Assembly: GCA_937120495.1 (NCBI GenBank)
Contig: CAKZJW010000099.1
Span: 1 to 64,000 of the forward strand
DNA length: 64,000 bases
Direction of reading: 5' to 3'
Source: an uncultured Oligoflexia bacterium
GTDB lineage: Bacteria > Bdellovibrionota > Bacteriovoracia > Bacteriovoracales > Bacteriovoracaceae
Shown: piece after piece, positions 8,680 to 16,890 of the stretch
Layout: each line of letters begins with the position of its first letter
Position numbering within the stretch: position 1 is the stretch's first letter
Notes under the pieces: generated by a model
Seen by the model: the letters and a program-made list of their open reading frames with translations, nothing else
Told to the model about the DNA's origin: nothing
The model's database searches: none
Position numbers and translations under genes: made by a program

Positions 8680-9267
8680 TTAGTCGCAGTTATTCTCATA
8701 ACTTAGCATTAGCTTAATCGATACATCACTCCAAGTTTTTCCCTTGTGAAGATCAAAACAAGCTTTATTGAGTGCGGCTAAACTTTTGTCCATTGCCCAG
8801 TCTAGAATATCGATTGTGCCTTCTGCTACAAGTCTTTGCTCTTTTCTTGTAACTTTAAGTACAGCTTCCTTTGAAAGACCATTCATATTAATAAGTACTT
8901 TCATTGAATTCTCATGAAGCTTGATAATTTTCCCTTTAATATAAGTACCACCCACCATTTTTCCAAAAAAGAACTTAACAAGCTTTGCATCCCTCATTGA
9001 GTTTCGTGTCCAAACACTTCGTGCATCTATATTAAACTCCATCCCATCAAGAATCTTCTCAATCGATTCGCCTTTATATTCTTCTTTTAAACCTAAGTTC
9101 CTTAAGGTTCCTTTTACTCCGGTTTTATTTGGAGCTGGGAGTTTATAGGCTTCCCAGTGAAGTTCCATATCATCACTTTCAAGTTCAACTTCACATTTTG
9201 TACTTTTTGAAGCACTAGCAAAAACAAAAGAGTTTGTAAGAATTAGGAAAGCGATAATAAATTTCAT
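8680..9267 (-). CDS. YceI-like secreted protein
   Basis: 195 residues with a signal peptide (MKFIIAFLILTNSFVFASA). The mature sequence follows the YceI beta-barrel scheme: a first strand HWEAYKLPAPNKTGVKGTL, a central NSMRDAKLVKFFF stretch matching the N..RD..L...FF block, and an MNGLSKEAVLKV segment matching the GVTKPV-type strand. YceI proteins are small periplasmic lipocalin-like barrels that bind isoprenoid-type lipids. A binding role is known for the family; the ligand here is not known. The gene lies just downstream of the small orphan at 9276 with an 8-nt gap and may be co-transcribed with nrdR-nusB. Confidence 0.68.
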   Translation of the reverse strand: MKFIIAFLILTNSFVFASASKSTKCEVELESDDMELHWEAYKLPAPNKTGVKGTLRNLGLKEEYKGESIEKILDGMEFNIDARSVWTRNSMRDAKLVKFFFGKMVGGTYIKGKIIKLHENSMKVLINMNGLSKEAVLKVTRKEQRLVAEGTIDILDWAMDKSLAALNKACFDLHKGKTWSDVSIKLMLSYENNCD

Positions 9268-9275
9268 ATATGTCC

Positions 9276-9716
9276 TTATATATTAAGATTTTGAAAATCA
9301 ATAAACTCATATCTATTAAGTAGCTCTTTTAAGATATTAACATTACGAGTATTGGTACTTTTGTTAAATACATAAACTTGGTTGATTGTTTCTTGAATTA
9401 AAGGCTTTGCCAACTCCATTTGTGTATAAATTTTCTTTATATCTTCTTTAGAGTTTATAGCTAGATGAGATAGAAAAAATGGATTACCAAAATTATCTGT
9501 AACAAAGAAGTTCGCCATTTTACTTTTATCTGAATCCGATTGAATCGATTTCGTTAGAAGCCCATTTGTTAAATAATTAAATTCATAAACACCAGATAGG
9601 TTTGTGTTTAGAGGCGAGTCCGTAAGCCAAATAACACCAGCAGTACTAGGTGTTATAAAAGTGGAGAGTCTATCGAGTGGACTTTTGTCCACAGGAGTTT
9701 TATCCGCCGAGTTCAT
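9276..9716 (-). CDS. Hypothetical protein translationally coupled to nusB
   Basis: 146 residues, no signal peptide and no membrane segment; soluble and moderately charged. No family recognised. Its start lies 17 nt inside the 3' end of nusB, so translation is probably coupled. It reads as a real gene from its position inside a tight run (nrdR, nusB, this gene, YceI-like gene) and its normal amino-acid composition. Function unknown. Confidence 0.6.
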   Translation of the reverse strand: MNSADKTPVDKSPLDRLSTFITPSTAGVIWLTDSPLNTNLSGVYEFNYLTNGLLTKSIQSDSDKSKMANFFVTDNFGNPFFLSHLAINSKEDIKKIYTQMELAKPLIQETINQVYVFNKSTNTRNVNILKELLNRYEFIDFQNLNI

Positions 9717-10146
9717 TTTTACTTAGATTATCTAGAACACCATTTACAAAAGGGCCTGATTCAACAGTTCCAAATTTCTTAGAAATTTCAATGGCTTCGT
9801 TTATTACGATATTTACAGGAGTTGTCTTATCTTCAAGCATCTCATATGCAGCAAGTAGAAGAATTGTATGATCAACTTTTGAGATTCGGCTAAGCTTCCA
9901 GCTCTTTAAGTATTTCTCAATCGTCTCTTCAAGCTTTGCATAGCTACTTAAAGTTCCTTGAATTTGTTCTTTTACAAATTTATTATTCTCTTCACTTAGC
10001 ATTGTGTTGGTACTTTCTTTGAACTGGTCAATAGAAGTTCCAAGATCAGAGGGAGAAATATCCTCTTTTTCTTCTTTAAAAACTGGTAATTGCAGATGGA
10101 AGAAGTATTGAAAACAAAACTCGCGCGCTTCTCTTTTTTTATTCAC
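9700..10146 (-). CDS. nusB: Transcription antitermination factor NusB
   Basis: 148 residues, the normal length. The all-helical NusB pattern is visible: KREAREFCFQYFFHLQL at the N-terminus, LSRISKVDHTILLLAAYEML in the middle, then PVNIVINEAIEISKKFGT and SGPFVNGVLDNL at the end. NusB with S10 (NusE) binds boxA RNA and promotes antitermination on rRNA operons. It follows nrdR by 15 nt, a common neighbourhood. In many relatives riboflavin-synthesis genes (ribD/E/H) stand between nrdR and nusB; they are absent here. Confidence 0.92.
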   Translation of the reverse strand: MNKKREAREFCFQYFFHLQLPVFKEEKEDISPSDLGTSIDQFKESTNTMLSEENNKFVKEQIQGTLSSYAKLEETIEKYLKSWKLSRISKVDHTILLLAAYEMLEDKTTPVNIVINEAIEISKKFGTVESGPFVNGVLDNLSKNELGG

Positions 10147-10161
10147 TTTTAAACCTTTATA

Positions 10162-10632
10162 TTATCTTGTGCTTGAATTAAATGTTTCTTCTTCGTGTTG
10201 AAGGTCATGAACAAACTCTTCAACGTCTTGAAATGTTCTGTATACAGATGCAAATCTTATATAAGCAACTGGATCTAAGTTTCTTAAATACAGCATTAGT
10301 AGATGTCCGATTTGTTTTGAACTAACTTCTTTTGTTGAAATTTCTAGAACGTTCTTTTCTATATTATCAATAACTCTTTCAATTTGTTCTGTTGAAATCG
10401 GTCTTTTCCCACAAGCTTTTGCGATACTTTTTAAGACCTTATCTTTTTGGTAGGGCTCACGTCTTCCATCTAGCTTAACAACAACAGGCATTTGAATTTC
10501 AATGCTCTCGTAAGTTGTAAATCGTCTTTCACAGTTTTCGCACTTTCTCCGTCTTCTAACAGAAAGGCCCTCTTTTAGTAATCGTGAATCTACAACCTTA
10601 GTTTCATTTGCTTCGCAAAATGGACATCTCAT
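10162..10632 (-). CDS. nrdR: Transcriptional repressor NrdR
   Basis: 156 residues from the ATG at 10632, chosen over one 42 nt upstream because GAGG lies 7 nt before it and the protein then starts with the invariant MRCPFC. The zinc ribbon uses C3, C6, C31 and C34, with the basic stretch VRRRRKCENCERRFTTYE between. The ATP-cone that senses ATP/dATP follows, with VVKLDGRREPYQKDK near its start. NrdR represses ribonucleotide reductase genes by binding NrdR boxes at their promoters. No reductase gene is in the window. Confidence 0.95.
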   Translation of the reverse strand: MRCPFCEANETKVVDSRLLKEGLSVRRRRKCENCERRFTTYESIEIQMPVVVKLDGRREPYQKDKVLKSIAKACGKRPISTEQIERVIDNIEKNVLEISTKEVSSKQIGHLLMLYLRNLDPVAYIRFASVYRTFQDVEEFVHDLQHEEETFNSSTR

Positions 10633-10753
10633 AGCTTTTCCTCGAAAAATTTGATGAAATCTATCTAATTCCAAAACCTTTGTCTAGCAAAGGGATTAAT
10701 AATGAAAAAAAGATATTGATGCATAGCGCGTGCGTAGTGTAATTAAGTTTATG

Positions 10754-10783
10754 TTGACTCATTTACTCATAGGTTGGTAGCGT
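10754..10783 (+). promoter_or_regulatory. Candidate sigma-70-type promoter for the 22-residue peptide gene
   Basis: TTGACT at 10754-10759, an 18-bp spacer, then an extended -10 (TGG followed by TAGCGT at 10778-10783). It is the best match upstream of the small ORF and would give a transcript of about 130 nt ending at the terminator at 10891-10920. The -10 is weak, so this is tentative. Confidence 0.35.
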
Positions 10784-10816
10784 TAAAGTACACACAGACA
10801 TAGTCGAGAGGTACAC

Positions 10817-10885
10817 ATGTTTTTTCTTAAACAATTAGTTCTTGTCATAGCTTTGGTTGTGCTTGTTCAGCAAGCATTTAGCTAA
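10817..10885 (+). CDS. 22-residue hydrophobic peptide (small membrane or toxin-like peptide)
   Basis: A very short ORF encoding MFFLKQLVLVIALVVL followed by VQQAFS and a TAA stop. It has an AGAGG ribosome-binding site 5 nt before the ATG, a candidate promoter upstream, and a strong intrinsic terminator starting 6 nt after the stop. One Lys and then about 14 hydrophobic residues would form a single membrane helix; the sequence also looks like a signal peptide with nothing after it. Size and composition resemble type I toxin peptides of the Ibs kind and other small stress-related membrane peptides, but no homology can be claimed. It stands alone on the plus strand between two minus-strand operons. 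Confidence 0.5.
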   Translation: MFFLKQLVLVIALVVLVQQAFS

Positions 10886-10890
10886 AACTG

Positions 10891-10920
10891 AAAAAGGACG
10901 CTATCGCGTCCTTTTTGTTT
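10891..10920. terminator. Strong intrinsic terminator, probably bidirectional
   Basis: A perfect GGACGC/GCGTCC stem with a TATC loop, flanked by A5 on the left and T5GT4 on the right. On the plus strand it ends the 22-residue peptide transcript; on the minus strand it lies 36 nt after the stop of the Kazal lipoprotein gene. Confidence 0.9.
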
Positions 10921-10955
10921 TCACCATCAATATACTAATCGATTTTCTTTTAAAT

Positions 10956-11231
10956 TTATTTACAAGGCTCTTCTTTAACAACTTTTGTTTTTGCACAACC
11001 AGCCTGACACTTGTTTGGATAAGTATTTCCATCCTCTCCACAAACAGGCATGTATTCTTTTGTACAAATACACATATCGTTTTCTTCAGCAATTGAACCC
11101 ATTCCAGCTTCAGCAGCTTCAGATTTTGATTCTTGTGCAGTTGCATCTTTTGAAGCCTCTGGAGCTTCTTCATTTTTATTAAAACAAGATGTCATTGTAA
11201 GTAGTAATGATATTAATAATAGTAAACGCAT
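10956..11231 (-). CDS. Kazal-type serine protease inhibitor lipoprotein
   Basis: 91 residues. A lipoprotein signal peptide ends in LTMTSC, with Cys16 as the lipidation site. An Ala/Glu/Ser-rich linker follows, then a complete Kazal domain at residues 54-90 with six cysteines (C54, C56, C64, C75, C79, C90) and the hallmark PVCGEDGNTYPNKC. Kazal domains are tight inhibitors of serine proteases; the reactive-site loop lies just after the second Kazal cysteine (CTKEYMPVC), where Thr57-Lys58-Glu59 would be exposed. The lipid anchor would tether the inhibitor to the inner or outer membrane. The gene is 19 nt downstream of glyA and ends before a strong terminator. Kazal domains are uncommon in bacteria; protection from host, prey or self proteases is inferred. 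Confidence 0.9.
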   Translation of the reverse strand: MRLLLLISLLLTMTSCFNKNEEAPEASKDATAQESKSEAAEAGMGSIAEENDMCICTKEYMPVCGEDGNTYPNKCQAGCAKTKVVKEEPCK

Positions 11232-11250
11232 AATTGCTCCTTAAGTCTTT

Positions 11251-12486
11251 TTATTTATAAACGGGAAAATCTTTGCAAAGAGATTCAACTTCAGTTTTTA
11301 TTTTAGAAAGTTTACTTGAATCTTCATGGTTTCTCAAAGCACCATTTATCCATCCAGCAAGCATTTTCATATGATCTTCTTTTAAGCCTCTTGTCGTAAT
11401 AGCAGGAGTCCCAAGACGAATACCGCTAGTTACAAAAGGAGAGCGAGTATCTTTAGGAATCATATTTTTATTACAAGTGATACCAACTTCCTCTAGAATT
11501 CTCTCAGCATCTTTCCCCGATAAATTCACAGAGTCAGTTTTTAAAAGAATTAGATGATTATCACTTCCACCAGAAACAATATCAATACCATTTTCCATCA
11601 GTCCCTCTGCCAGAGCCTGACAGTTTTTTATAACTTGTTTTTGGTATTCTTTAAACTCAGGTTTAAGTGCCTCTCCAAAAGATACGGCCTTTGCAGCAAT
11701 AACATGCTCAAGTGGACCACCTTGAATTCCAGGAAAGATAACTGAGTTCAATTTTTTAAACCAATCTTCTTTATTGGAAAGAATAATTCCACCTCTTGGA
11801 CCTCTTAGAGTCTTATGAGTCGTACTTGTAACAAAGTCAGCATACTCCATTGGATTTGGATGAAGACCAGCGGCAACAAGACCCGCAATATGTGCCATGT
11901 CCACTAGAACAAGAGCATCAATTTTATCAGCGATCTCTCGAATTTTTTTAAAATCAATTGTTCTTGGATATGCACTTGCTCCAGCAACAATCATTTTAGG
12001 TTTATGTTCAAGAGCTAGTTTCTCCATTTGATCGTAATCAAGAAGTTCTTGTTCATTTAAGCCGTAACTTACAAATTTATAAAGTTTTCCAGAAAAGTTA
12101 ACTGGACTACCGTGAGTTAAGTGTCCACCATCATCAAGACTCATTCCTAAAACGGTATCTCCTGGTGATAGTGTGGCCATATAAACACCCATATTGGCAC
12201 TTGACCCAGAGTGAGGCTGAACGTTTACATAAGAAGCATTAAAAAGCTCTTTAAGTCTATCGATAGCAATTTGTTCAACCGTATCAACGTGTTCACATCC
12301 ACCATAATACCTTTTGCCAGGGTAACCTTCAGCATATTTATTTGTTAGACAACTTCCTTGGGCTTCCATTACAGCTTGAGAACAATAGTTTTCTGAAGCA
12401 ATAAGCTCTAGACCAATTTCTTGTCTTTGTTTTTCAAAATTTATATTTTTAAAAATTTCTGGATCTAAGTTTTCTAAAAAGCTCAT
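11251..12486 (-). CDS. glyA: Serine hydroxymethyltransferase
   Basis: 411 residues, the usual bacterial length. Conserved blocks: [11 protein letters not shown] near residue 27, [16 protein letters not shown] at 50-65, the glycine-rich [11 protein letters not shown], and the PLP-binding K225 in [13 protein letters not shown]. It interconverts serine and glycine while loading tetrahydrofolate with a one-carbon unit. It lies 9 nt after fabF on the same strand and so probably shares the fatty-acid operon transcript. The downstream neighbour is the Kazal lipoprotein. GlyA next to nrdR/nusB is a frequent arrangement in related bacteria; here about 600 bp of accessory sequence separates them. Confidence 0.96.
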   Translation of the reverse strand: MSFLENLDPEIFKNINFEKQRQEIGLELIASENYCSQAVMEAQGSCLTNKYAEGYPGKRYYGGCEHVDTVEQIAIDRLKELFNASYVNVQPHSGSSANMGVYMATLSPGDTVLGMSLDDGGHLTHGSPVNFSGKLYKFVSYGLNEQELLDYDQMEKLALEHKPKMIVAGASAYPRTIDFKKIREIADKIDALVLVDMAHIAGLVAAGLHPNPMEYADFVTSTTHKTLRGPRGGIILSNKEDWFKKLNSVIFPGIQGGPLEHVIAAKAVSFGEALKPEFKEYQKQVIKNCQALAEGLMENGIDIVSGGSDNHLILLKTDSVNLSGKDAERILEEVGITCNKNMIPKDTRSPFVTSGIRLGTPAITTRGLKEDHMKMLAGWINGALRNHEDSSKLSKIKTEVESLCKDFPVYK

Positions 12487-12495
12487 TGATTTCCT

Positions 12496-13743
12496 TTATT
12501 CTTCGTATTTTTTAAAAACTGTCGTTGAGTTTGTCCCACCAAAACCAAAAGAATTGTTTAAAACATATTTAATTTCTTTCTTTACCGATTTTTTAGGAGT
12601 GTAGTTTAGGTCACATTCCTCTGAAGGATTATCAAGATTAATTGTAGGAGGAATTTCGCCCTCAGTAATTGCCTTGATACAAAATACAGACTCAAGACCA
12701 CCGGCTGCACCTAATAGGTGACCAGTCATTGATTTTGTAGAACTAATGCTTAAGTTATATGCGTGTTCACCAAAGACCGCTTTAATTGCATTTGTCTCAG
12801 CAATATCACCAGTTGGAGTACTTGTTCCGTGGGCATTAATATAATCAATATCTTTAGGTTCAATTCCCGCTTGTTTTAATGCTTGTTGCATACAAGGAAT
12901 TGTTCCTTCTCCATCTGGGTGAGGTGAAGTTATATGATAAGCATCGGCAGTTGAGCCAAAGCCAACAACTTCGGCTAAGATTGTGGCCCCTCTGGCTTTT
13001 GCTTTTTCAAGGTTTTCTAAAATTAAAATTCCAGCACCTTCTCCCATGATAAATCCATTTCTATCTTTATCAAAAGGACGACTTGCAAGTTCAGGCTCGT
13101 CGTTTCTTCTAGAGAGTGCTTTCATGGCATTAAAGCCAGCAATAGTTAATCCACTTACAACAGATTCAGATCCACCAGTAACGAGTGCATCTTGACGTCC
13201 AAGCATAATTTCAGCAGCTGAAATACCAATCGCGTGAGCGGCTGATGCGCAGGCAGAACTTACTGCGTGGTTTGTTCCTTTGAAATTCCATTTCATAGAA
13301 ATTTTCCCACTGGCCATATTTGGAATAAATGATGGAACAAAAAATGGAGAGACTCTTCTTGGGCCTCTATCCATATAAGTTTTATGAGCGTTTTCTATAA
13401 AGGGAAATCCACCAAGTCCAGTTCCTAAAACAGAACCAATCATATAAGGATCATAACCAGCATCTAATAAACCAGATTGTTTTAAAGCTTCATCTGTACA
13501 GTGAAGGGCATAATGAATAAAGGTATCAAAACGAGCTTGTTCTTTTGCTGCTAAAATATCTTCACTAATTTGAAAGTCTTTTACTGATCCGGCAATACGA
13601 ACTGGCCATTTGTCAGGGTCAACATCTTTGATTTCTGAGATACCAGATTTTCCGGCTAAGGCATTATTCCAAACTTGATCAAGATTATTTCCTAGGCCAC
13701 AAATTGCACTGATTCCAGTTACAGCGACACGATTAAGTTGCAT
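12496..13743 (-). CDS. fabF: 3-oxoacyl-ACP synthase II (FabF)
   Basis: 415 residues. The condensing-enzyme triad is complete: C165 in VSSACASAAH, H305 in NAHGTSTPTGD, H342 in MTGHLLGAAGG, with K337 just before. The C-terminal NNSFGFGGTN loop is also present. It elongates acyl-ACP with malonyl-ACP in the cytoplasm. The gene follows acpP, but a strong hairpin terminator (13754-13780) sits between them, so fabF probably receives only read-through from acpP transcription. Confidence 0.96.
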   Translation of the reverse strand: MQLNRVAVTGISAICGLGNNLDQVWNNALAGKSGISEIKDVDPDKWPVRIAGSVKDFQISEDILAAKEQARFDTFIHYALHCTDEALKQSGLLDAGYDPYMIGSVLGTGLGGFPFIENAHKTYMDRGPRRVSPFFVPSFIPNMASGKISMKWNFKGTNHAVSSACASAAHAIGISAAEIMLGRQDALVTGGSESVVSGLTIAGFNAMKALSRRNDEPELASRPFDKDRNGFIMGEGAGILILENLEKAKARGATILAEVVGFGSTADAYHITSPHPDGEGTIPCMQQALKQAGIEPKDIDYINAHGTSTPTGDIAETNAIKAVFGEHAYNLSISSTKSMTGHLLGAAGGLESVFCIKAITEGEIPPTINLDNPSEECDLNYTPKKSVKKEIKYVLNNSFGFGGTNSTTVFKKYEE

Positions 13744-13753
13744 AATTTTTCCT

Positions 13754-13780
13754 AAAAAAAAAGCCTCCTATAAGGAGGCT
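13754..13780 (-). terminator. Intrinsic terminator between acpP and fabF
   Basis: On the minus strand the stem AGCCTCCT/AGGAGGCT with a 3-nt loop is followed by nine T residues. It lies 10 nt downstream of the acpP stop and just upstream of fabF. It would let acpP be made in excess of fabF, as carrier protein is needed in large amounts. Confidence 0.85.
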
Positions 13781-13789
13781 AACTGATAT

Positions 13790-14020
13790 TTAGTTTATTG
13801 TTTTTAAGAAGTTTGTTACATCGTTGATCGTTTTAAGATCTTCTGTTTTGTCTTCTGGAATTTCAACTCCAAACTCTTCTTCCATTTTCATCATCATCTC
13901 TACCATATCAAGAGAGTCTAGATTTAGATCATCAATGAAGTTCGTTTCAGCTTTGATATTAGACGCATCAACTTTTGTCGCTTCACTTACGATTTTAATA
14001 ACTTTTTCAATTGTTTCCAT
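13790..14020 (-). CDS. acpP: Acyl carrier protein
   Basis: 76 residues, acidic and helical. The phosphopantetheine attachment serine is S36 in the DLNLDSLDMVEM motif; FGVEIPEDKTEDLKTI follows as in typical ACPs. It carries growing acyl chains through the FabH/D/G/F cycle whose genes surround it. GGAGG lies just before the ATG. It is between fabG and fabF, as in Escherichia coli. Confidence 0.97.
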   Translation of the reverse strand: METIEKVIKIVSEATKVDASNIKAETNFIDDLNLDSLDMVEMMMKMEEEFGVEIPEDKTEDLKTINDVTNFLKTIN

Positions 14021-14063
14021 ATATCCTCCGAAAATAAATTTCTAATTTATGTCGCTATAATAG

Positions 14064-14825
14064 TTAAATATACAATCCGCCGTCAACTTTAATTACTTCA
14101 CCTGTAATATATGAAGACGCGCTGCTCAGTAAGAATAAAGTCAAGTTGGCAACATCTTGGGTATTTCCGTAATCGCCCATTGGGATTGATTTCTTGTATT
14201 CTTCTTGTGCTTTCTCAGCAATTTTTTCAGTCATTTCAGTTTGAATAAAACCGGGAGCTATCGCATTGCATCTAATTTTTCTTGACCCAAGCTCCTTAGC
14301 AAGGGATTTCGAATAGCCAATTAGGCCAGCTTTTGAGGCCGCATATACACTTTGAGAAGTATTACCCATGAGTCCAACAACTGAACTCATATTAACAATA
14401 GATACATTTTCAGCTCTTAAAAAATTACGACATAGATGATTTGTAAGAACCATCGTGCCTTTTAGATTTATATCTAAGATTTGTGTTATATCATCTGGCT
14501 TTACTCTTAAAACGAGTTGGTCTTTTGCAATACCTGCATTATTTATGAGCCCGCTAATTGCACCATGCTCTTTTATAAAACTATCAACTTCCTCTTTCAT
14601 TTTATTAAAGTCAGTAATATCAAAGTTTAAAGCCGTCGCATTTGATGCGCCAAGAGTTTTAAATTCCTCACATAAAGAAGTTGCAGCTTCAGGATTAGAG
14701 CGGTAATTAAAAACAATATGACATTTATTTTTTGCTAACTCTTTTGCGATTGCATTTCCAATCCCACGAGTTGCTCCAGTTATAAGAACAATTTTATTTT
14801 GAAGGTCACTATAAGTTACATTCAT
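14064..14825 (-). CDS. fabG: 3-oxoacyl-ACP reductase (FabG)
   Basis: 253 residues, a short-chain dehydrogenase. The NADP(H)-binding motif TGATRGIG is at 16-23, NNAG at 95-98, and the catalytic set is S147/S148, Y161 and K165 (in YAASK). The C-terminus ends with the usual YITGEVIKVDGG. It reduces 3-oxoacyl-ACP in each elongation round. The start lies 17 nt inside the end of fabD and is preceded by GGAG, which points to translational coupling. Confidence 0.93.
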   Translation of the reverse strand: MNVTYSDLQNKIVLITGATRGIGNAIAKELAKNKCHIVFNYRSNPEAATSLCEEFKTLGASNATALNFDITDFNKMKEEVDSFIKEHGAISGLINNAGIAKDQLVLRVKPDDITQILDINLKGTMVLTNHLCRNFLRAENVSIVNMSSVVGLMGNTSQSVYAASKAGLIGYSKSLAKELGSRKIRCNAIAPGFIQTEMTEKIAEKAQEEYKKSIPMGDYGNTQDVANLTLFLLSSASSYITGEVIKVDGGLYI

Positions 14826-15768
14826 CTAAAAACTCCATTAGATTTGTAAACGAATCCTCAGAGTCTAGAGTAAATGTTTTTAAATCTTTATTAATTTTTT
14901 TGTTTAAACCTGTTAGAACTTTCCCCGGACCAACTTCAATAAAAATGGTGTCAGTAGGAAGTGTCTCAATTGATTGAGTCCATAAAACTGAACCACATAC
15001 TTGCTTTAAAAGATTATCTTTTATTTTTTCAGCAGAAGTATTTTCATATTTTGTAGTATCAATATTTGCAATATAGGGAACATCATTTTGTTTAAACTCA
15101 ATCGTTTTAAAGAAATCTGAAAGCTTCTCTTCAGCAGGTTTCATAAGGATTGAATGAAAAGGAGCTGAAACTTTAAGCTCCATTGCTCTAAATCTTCCTT
15201 CAAAATTATCTTCAATCCACTTAACGGCTTTATCACAAGCATCAGCGTGACCAGAGATAACTGTTTGAGTGGGTTCATTAAAATTTGCAGGCATAACTTT
15301 TGAATACTCTGAAGATGATTCAAGACAAGCTTTGATTACAGTTTCACCATCAACTCTTAAGCATGCATACATTTTCCCAACTCCACTTGGAGTTGCCTCT
15401 TGCATGAATTTACCTCTATTCTTTACAGCTAAAACAGCGTCTTCAAAACGAATTGCCCCTGCGGCAACAAGAGCGGAGTATTCGCCAACCGAGTGACCCA
15501 TTACTTGATCAATTTTAATATTTCTTTCATCAAGAATTGTTTTTAGTTTTTGGAATAAAGCAATTGAGTGAGTAACAATTGCTGGTTGAGTATTTTCTGT
15601 TTGCTTTAGATCTTCTTCAGGTCCTTCAAACATTAATTTTTTTATATCAAAGCCTAACGAGTTATTTGCTTGATCTAAAATTTCTTTTGATTCAGAAAAC
15701 TCTTCAAGTGACTTGGCCATACCAACGTATTGTGTTCCCTGACCAGGGAAGATAAGTGTAACACCCAT
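14809..15768 (-). CDS. fabD: Malonyl-CoA:ACP transacylase (FabD)
   Basis: 319 residues. The oxyanion-hole segment FPGQGTQYVGM is at the N-terminus, the nucleophile is S93 in GHSVGEYSAL, and the catalytic histidine is H205 in APFHSILM. The C-terminus has IEVGPGKVLTGLNKK. It loads malonyl groups onto AcpP. It lies 9 nt downstream of fabH and overlaps fabG by 17 nt, all on the minus strand. Confidence 0.95.
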   Translation of the reverse strand: MGVTLIFPGQGTQYVGMAKSLEEFSESKEILDQANNSLGFDIKKLMFEGPEEDLKQTENTQPAIVTHSIALFQKLKTILDERNIKIDQVMGHSVGEYSALVAAGAIRFEDAVLAVKNRGKFMQEATPSGVGKMYACLRVDGETVIKACLESSSEYSKVMPANFNEPTQTVISGHADACDKAVKWIEDNFEGRFRAMELKVSAPFHSILMKPAEEKLSDFFKTIEFKQNDVPYIANIDTTKYENTSAEKIKDNLLKQVCGSVLWTQSIETLPTDTIFIEVGPGKVLTGLNKKINKDLKTFTLDSEDSFTNLMEFLDECNL

Positions 15769-15777
15769 AAAAATCTC

Positions 15778-16770
15778 CTAGAACTTTAAAAGAACTGCAC
15801 CTGAGGTTAACCCAGCTCCAAAAGCTGCAAATAAAACTGTTTGGCCTCTTTTGATTCTTCCGTCAGTGAATGCTTCGTGAACTGCAGCAGGTATGGATGC
15901 ACTAGAAGTATTTGCATATTTTTCAACATTACAAATAACTTTATCCATTGGGTATTCTAAAAGTTTAGCAGTCGTTTCAATAATTCTAAGATTTGCTTGA
16001 TGAGGAACAAACCAGTCGATATCTTCTGTCGTTAGATTATTTCTTTTAAGTAGAGTTGCACAATGTCTGGACATTGTTTTAACAGCATTTTTAAAAACGA
16101 TTTGTCCTTCCATCGATACAAATTGTTCTTTATTGTCTAAAACTTCATGAGTTATAGGTGATTTACTTCCACCTTTTTTAAGAATTAAACTTCCAGATTT
16201 TGTTCCGTCACAACTTAAGATTGAATCAATAAATTGTGCTCCATCATTGTCTTCGTTTTGTGAAAGAACAGTGGCACCAGCACCATCTCCAAATAAAACA
16301 CAAGAAGATCTATCTTCCCAGTTATTAAATGCAGAAGTCATCTCTGTTCCAACAACAAGAACGTGTTTGTGAACACCAGTTTTAATTAGAGCGTCTGCCA
16401 TCTGTAATCCATAAACCCAACCTGTACAAGCCGCGTTTATATCCATACACGCACATTCATTTGATATTCCAAGTTTTGTTTGAAGCTGACTTGCTGTATT
16501 TGGAAATAAATAATCAGGAAGGGTAACTGAGAAGATGATTAATGAAATATCATTTGGCTCAAGTCCTGCATTTTTTATTGCATCCTGAGCAGCATAAAAA
16601 GCCATTCCACTTGGGTACTCTGTTTCAGGGTTTGCAATACGTCTTTCTTTGATACCTGTTCTTTGCATGATCCACTCATCACTTGTATCAACCATTTTTG
16701 AAAGATCATCATTTGTCATAACTTTTTCAGGATGGAATTTTCCAGTTCCTGTGATTTTCGTTGCAAACAT
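15778..16770 (-). CDS. fabH: 3-oxoacyl-ACP synthase III (FabH)
   Basis: 330 residues from the ATG at 16770. A longer reading would start inside a terminator stem, and AAGGA lies 7 nt before 16770. The catalytic triad is C115 (INAACTGW), H257 (VPHQANLRI) and N287 (YANTSSASIP). FabH starts fatty-acid synthesis by condensing an acyl-CoA with malonyl-ACP. It is separated from rpmF by a strong terminator, so it may have its own promoter in the 50 bp upstream or depend on read-through. PlsX, which normally precedes FabH, is absent. Confidence 0.95.
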   Translation of the reverse strand: MFATKITGTGKFHPEKVMTNDDLSKMVDTSDEWIMQRTGIKERRIANPETEYPSGMAFYAAQDAIKNAGLEPNDISLIIFSVTLPDYLFPNTASQLQTKLGISNECACMDINAACTGWVYGLQMADALIKTGVHKHVLVVGTEMTSAFNNWEDRSSCVLFGDGAGATVLSQNEDNDGAQFIDSILSCDGTKSGSLILKKGGSKSPITHEVLDNKEQFVSMEGQIVFKNAVKTMSRHCATLLKRNNLTTEDIDWFVPHQANLRIIETTAKLLEYPMDKVICNVEKYANTSSASIPAAVHEAFTDGRIKRGQTVLFAAFGAGLTSGAVLLKF

Positions 16771-16796
16771 ATTTATTCCTTTAGTGTTTTTTGGAT

Positions 16797-16836
16797 AAAA
16801 AAAAACCTTCAATTAAAAGAATTAATTGAAGGTTTT
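16797..16836 (-). terminator. Intrinsic terminator between rpmF and fabH
   Basis: A 13-bp perfect stem (AACCTTCAATTAA against TTAATTGAAGGTT) with an AAGAA loop. On the minus strand it is followed by a long T run. It lies about 55 nt after the rpmF stop and isolates rpmF-yceD transcription from the fab genes, at least in part. Confidence 0.85.
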
Positions 16837-16890
16837 ATGAATCAAATTTAACTACTGTGTTTTAATCAAGTCAAACTAAAAAAGTGAAAA

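Noticed and set aside
10901..11173. 90-codon minus-strand ORF overlapping the Kazal lipoprotein in another frame
   Set aside because: Lys/Leu/Gln-rich translation typical of AT-rich off-frame reading; the Kazal frame has a signal peptide and six conserved Cys.
16771..16812. Longer FabH starting at 16812
   Set aside because: The extra 14 codons fall in the terminator hairpin; AAGGA and the canonical N-terminus support 16770.
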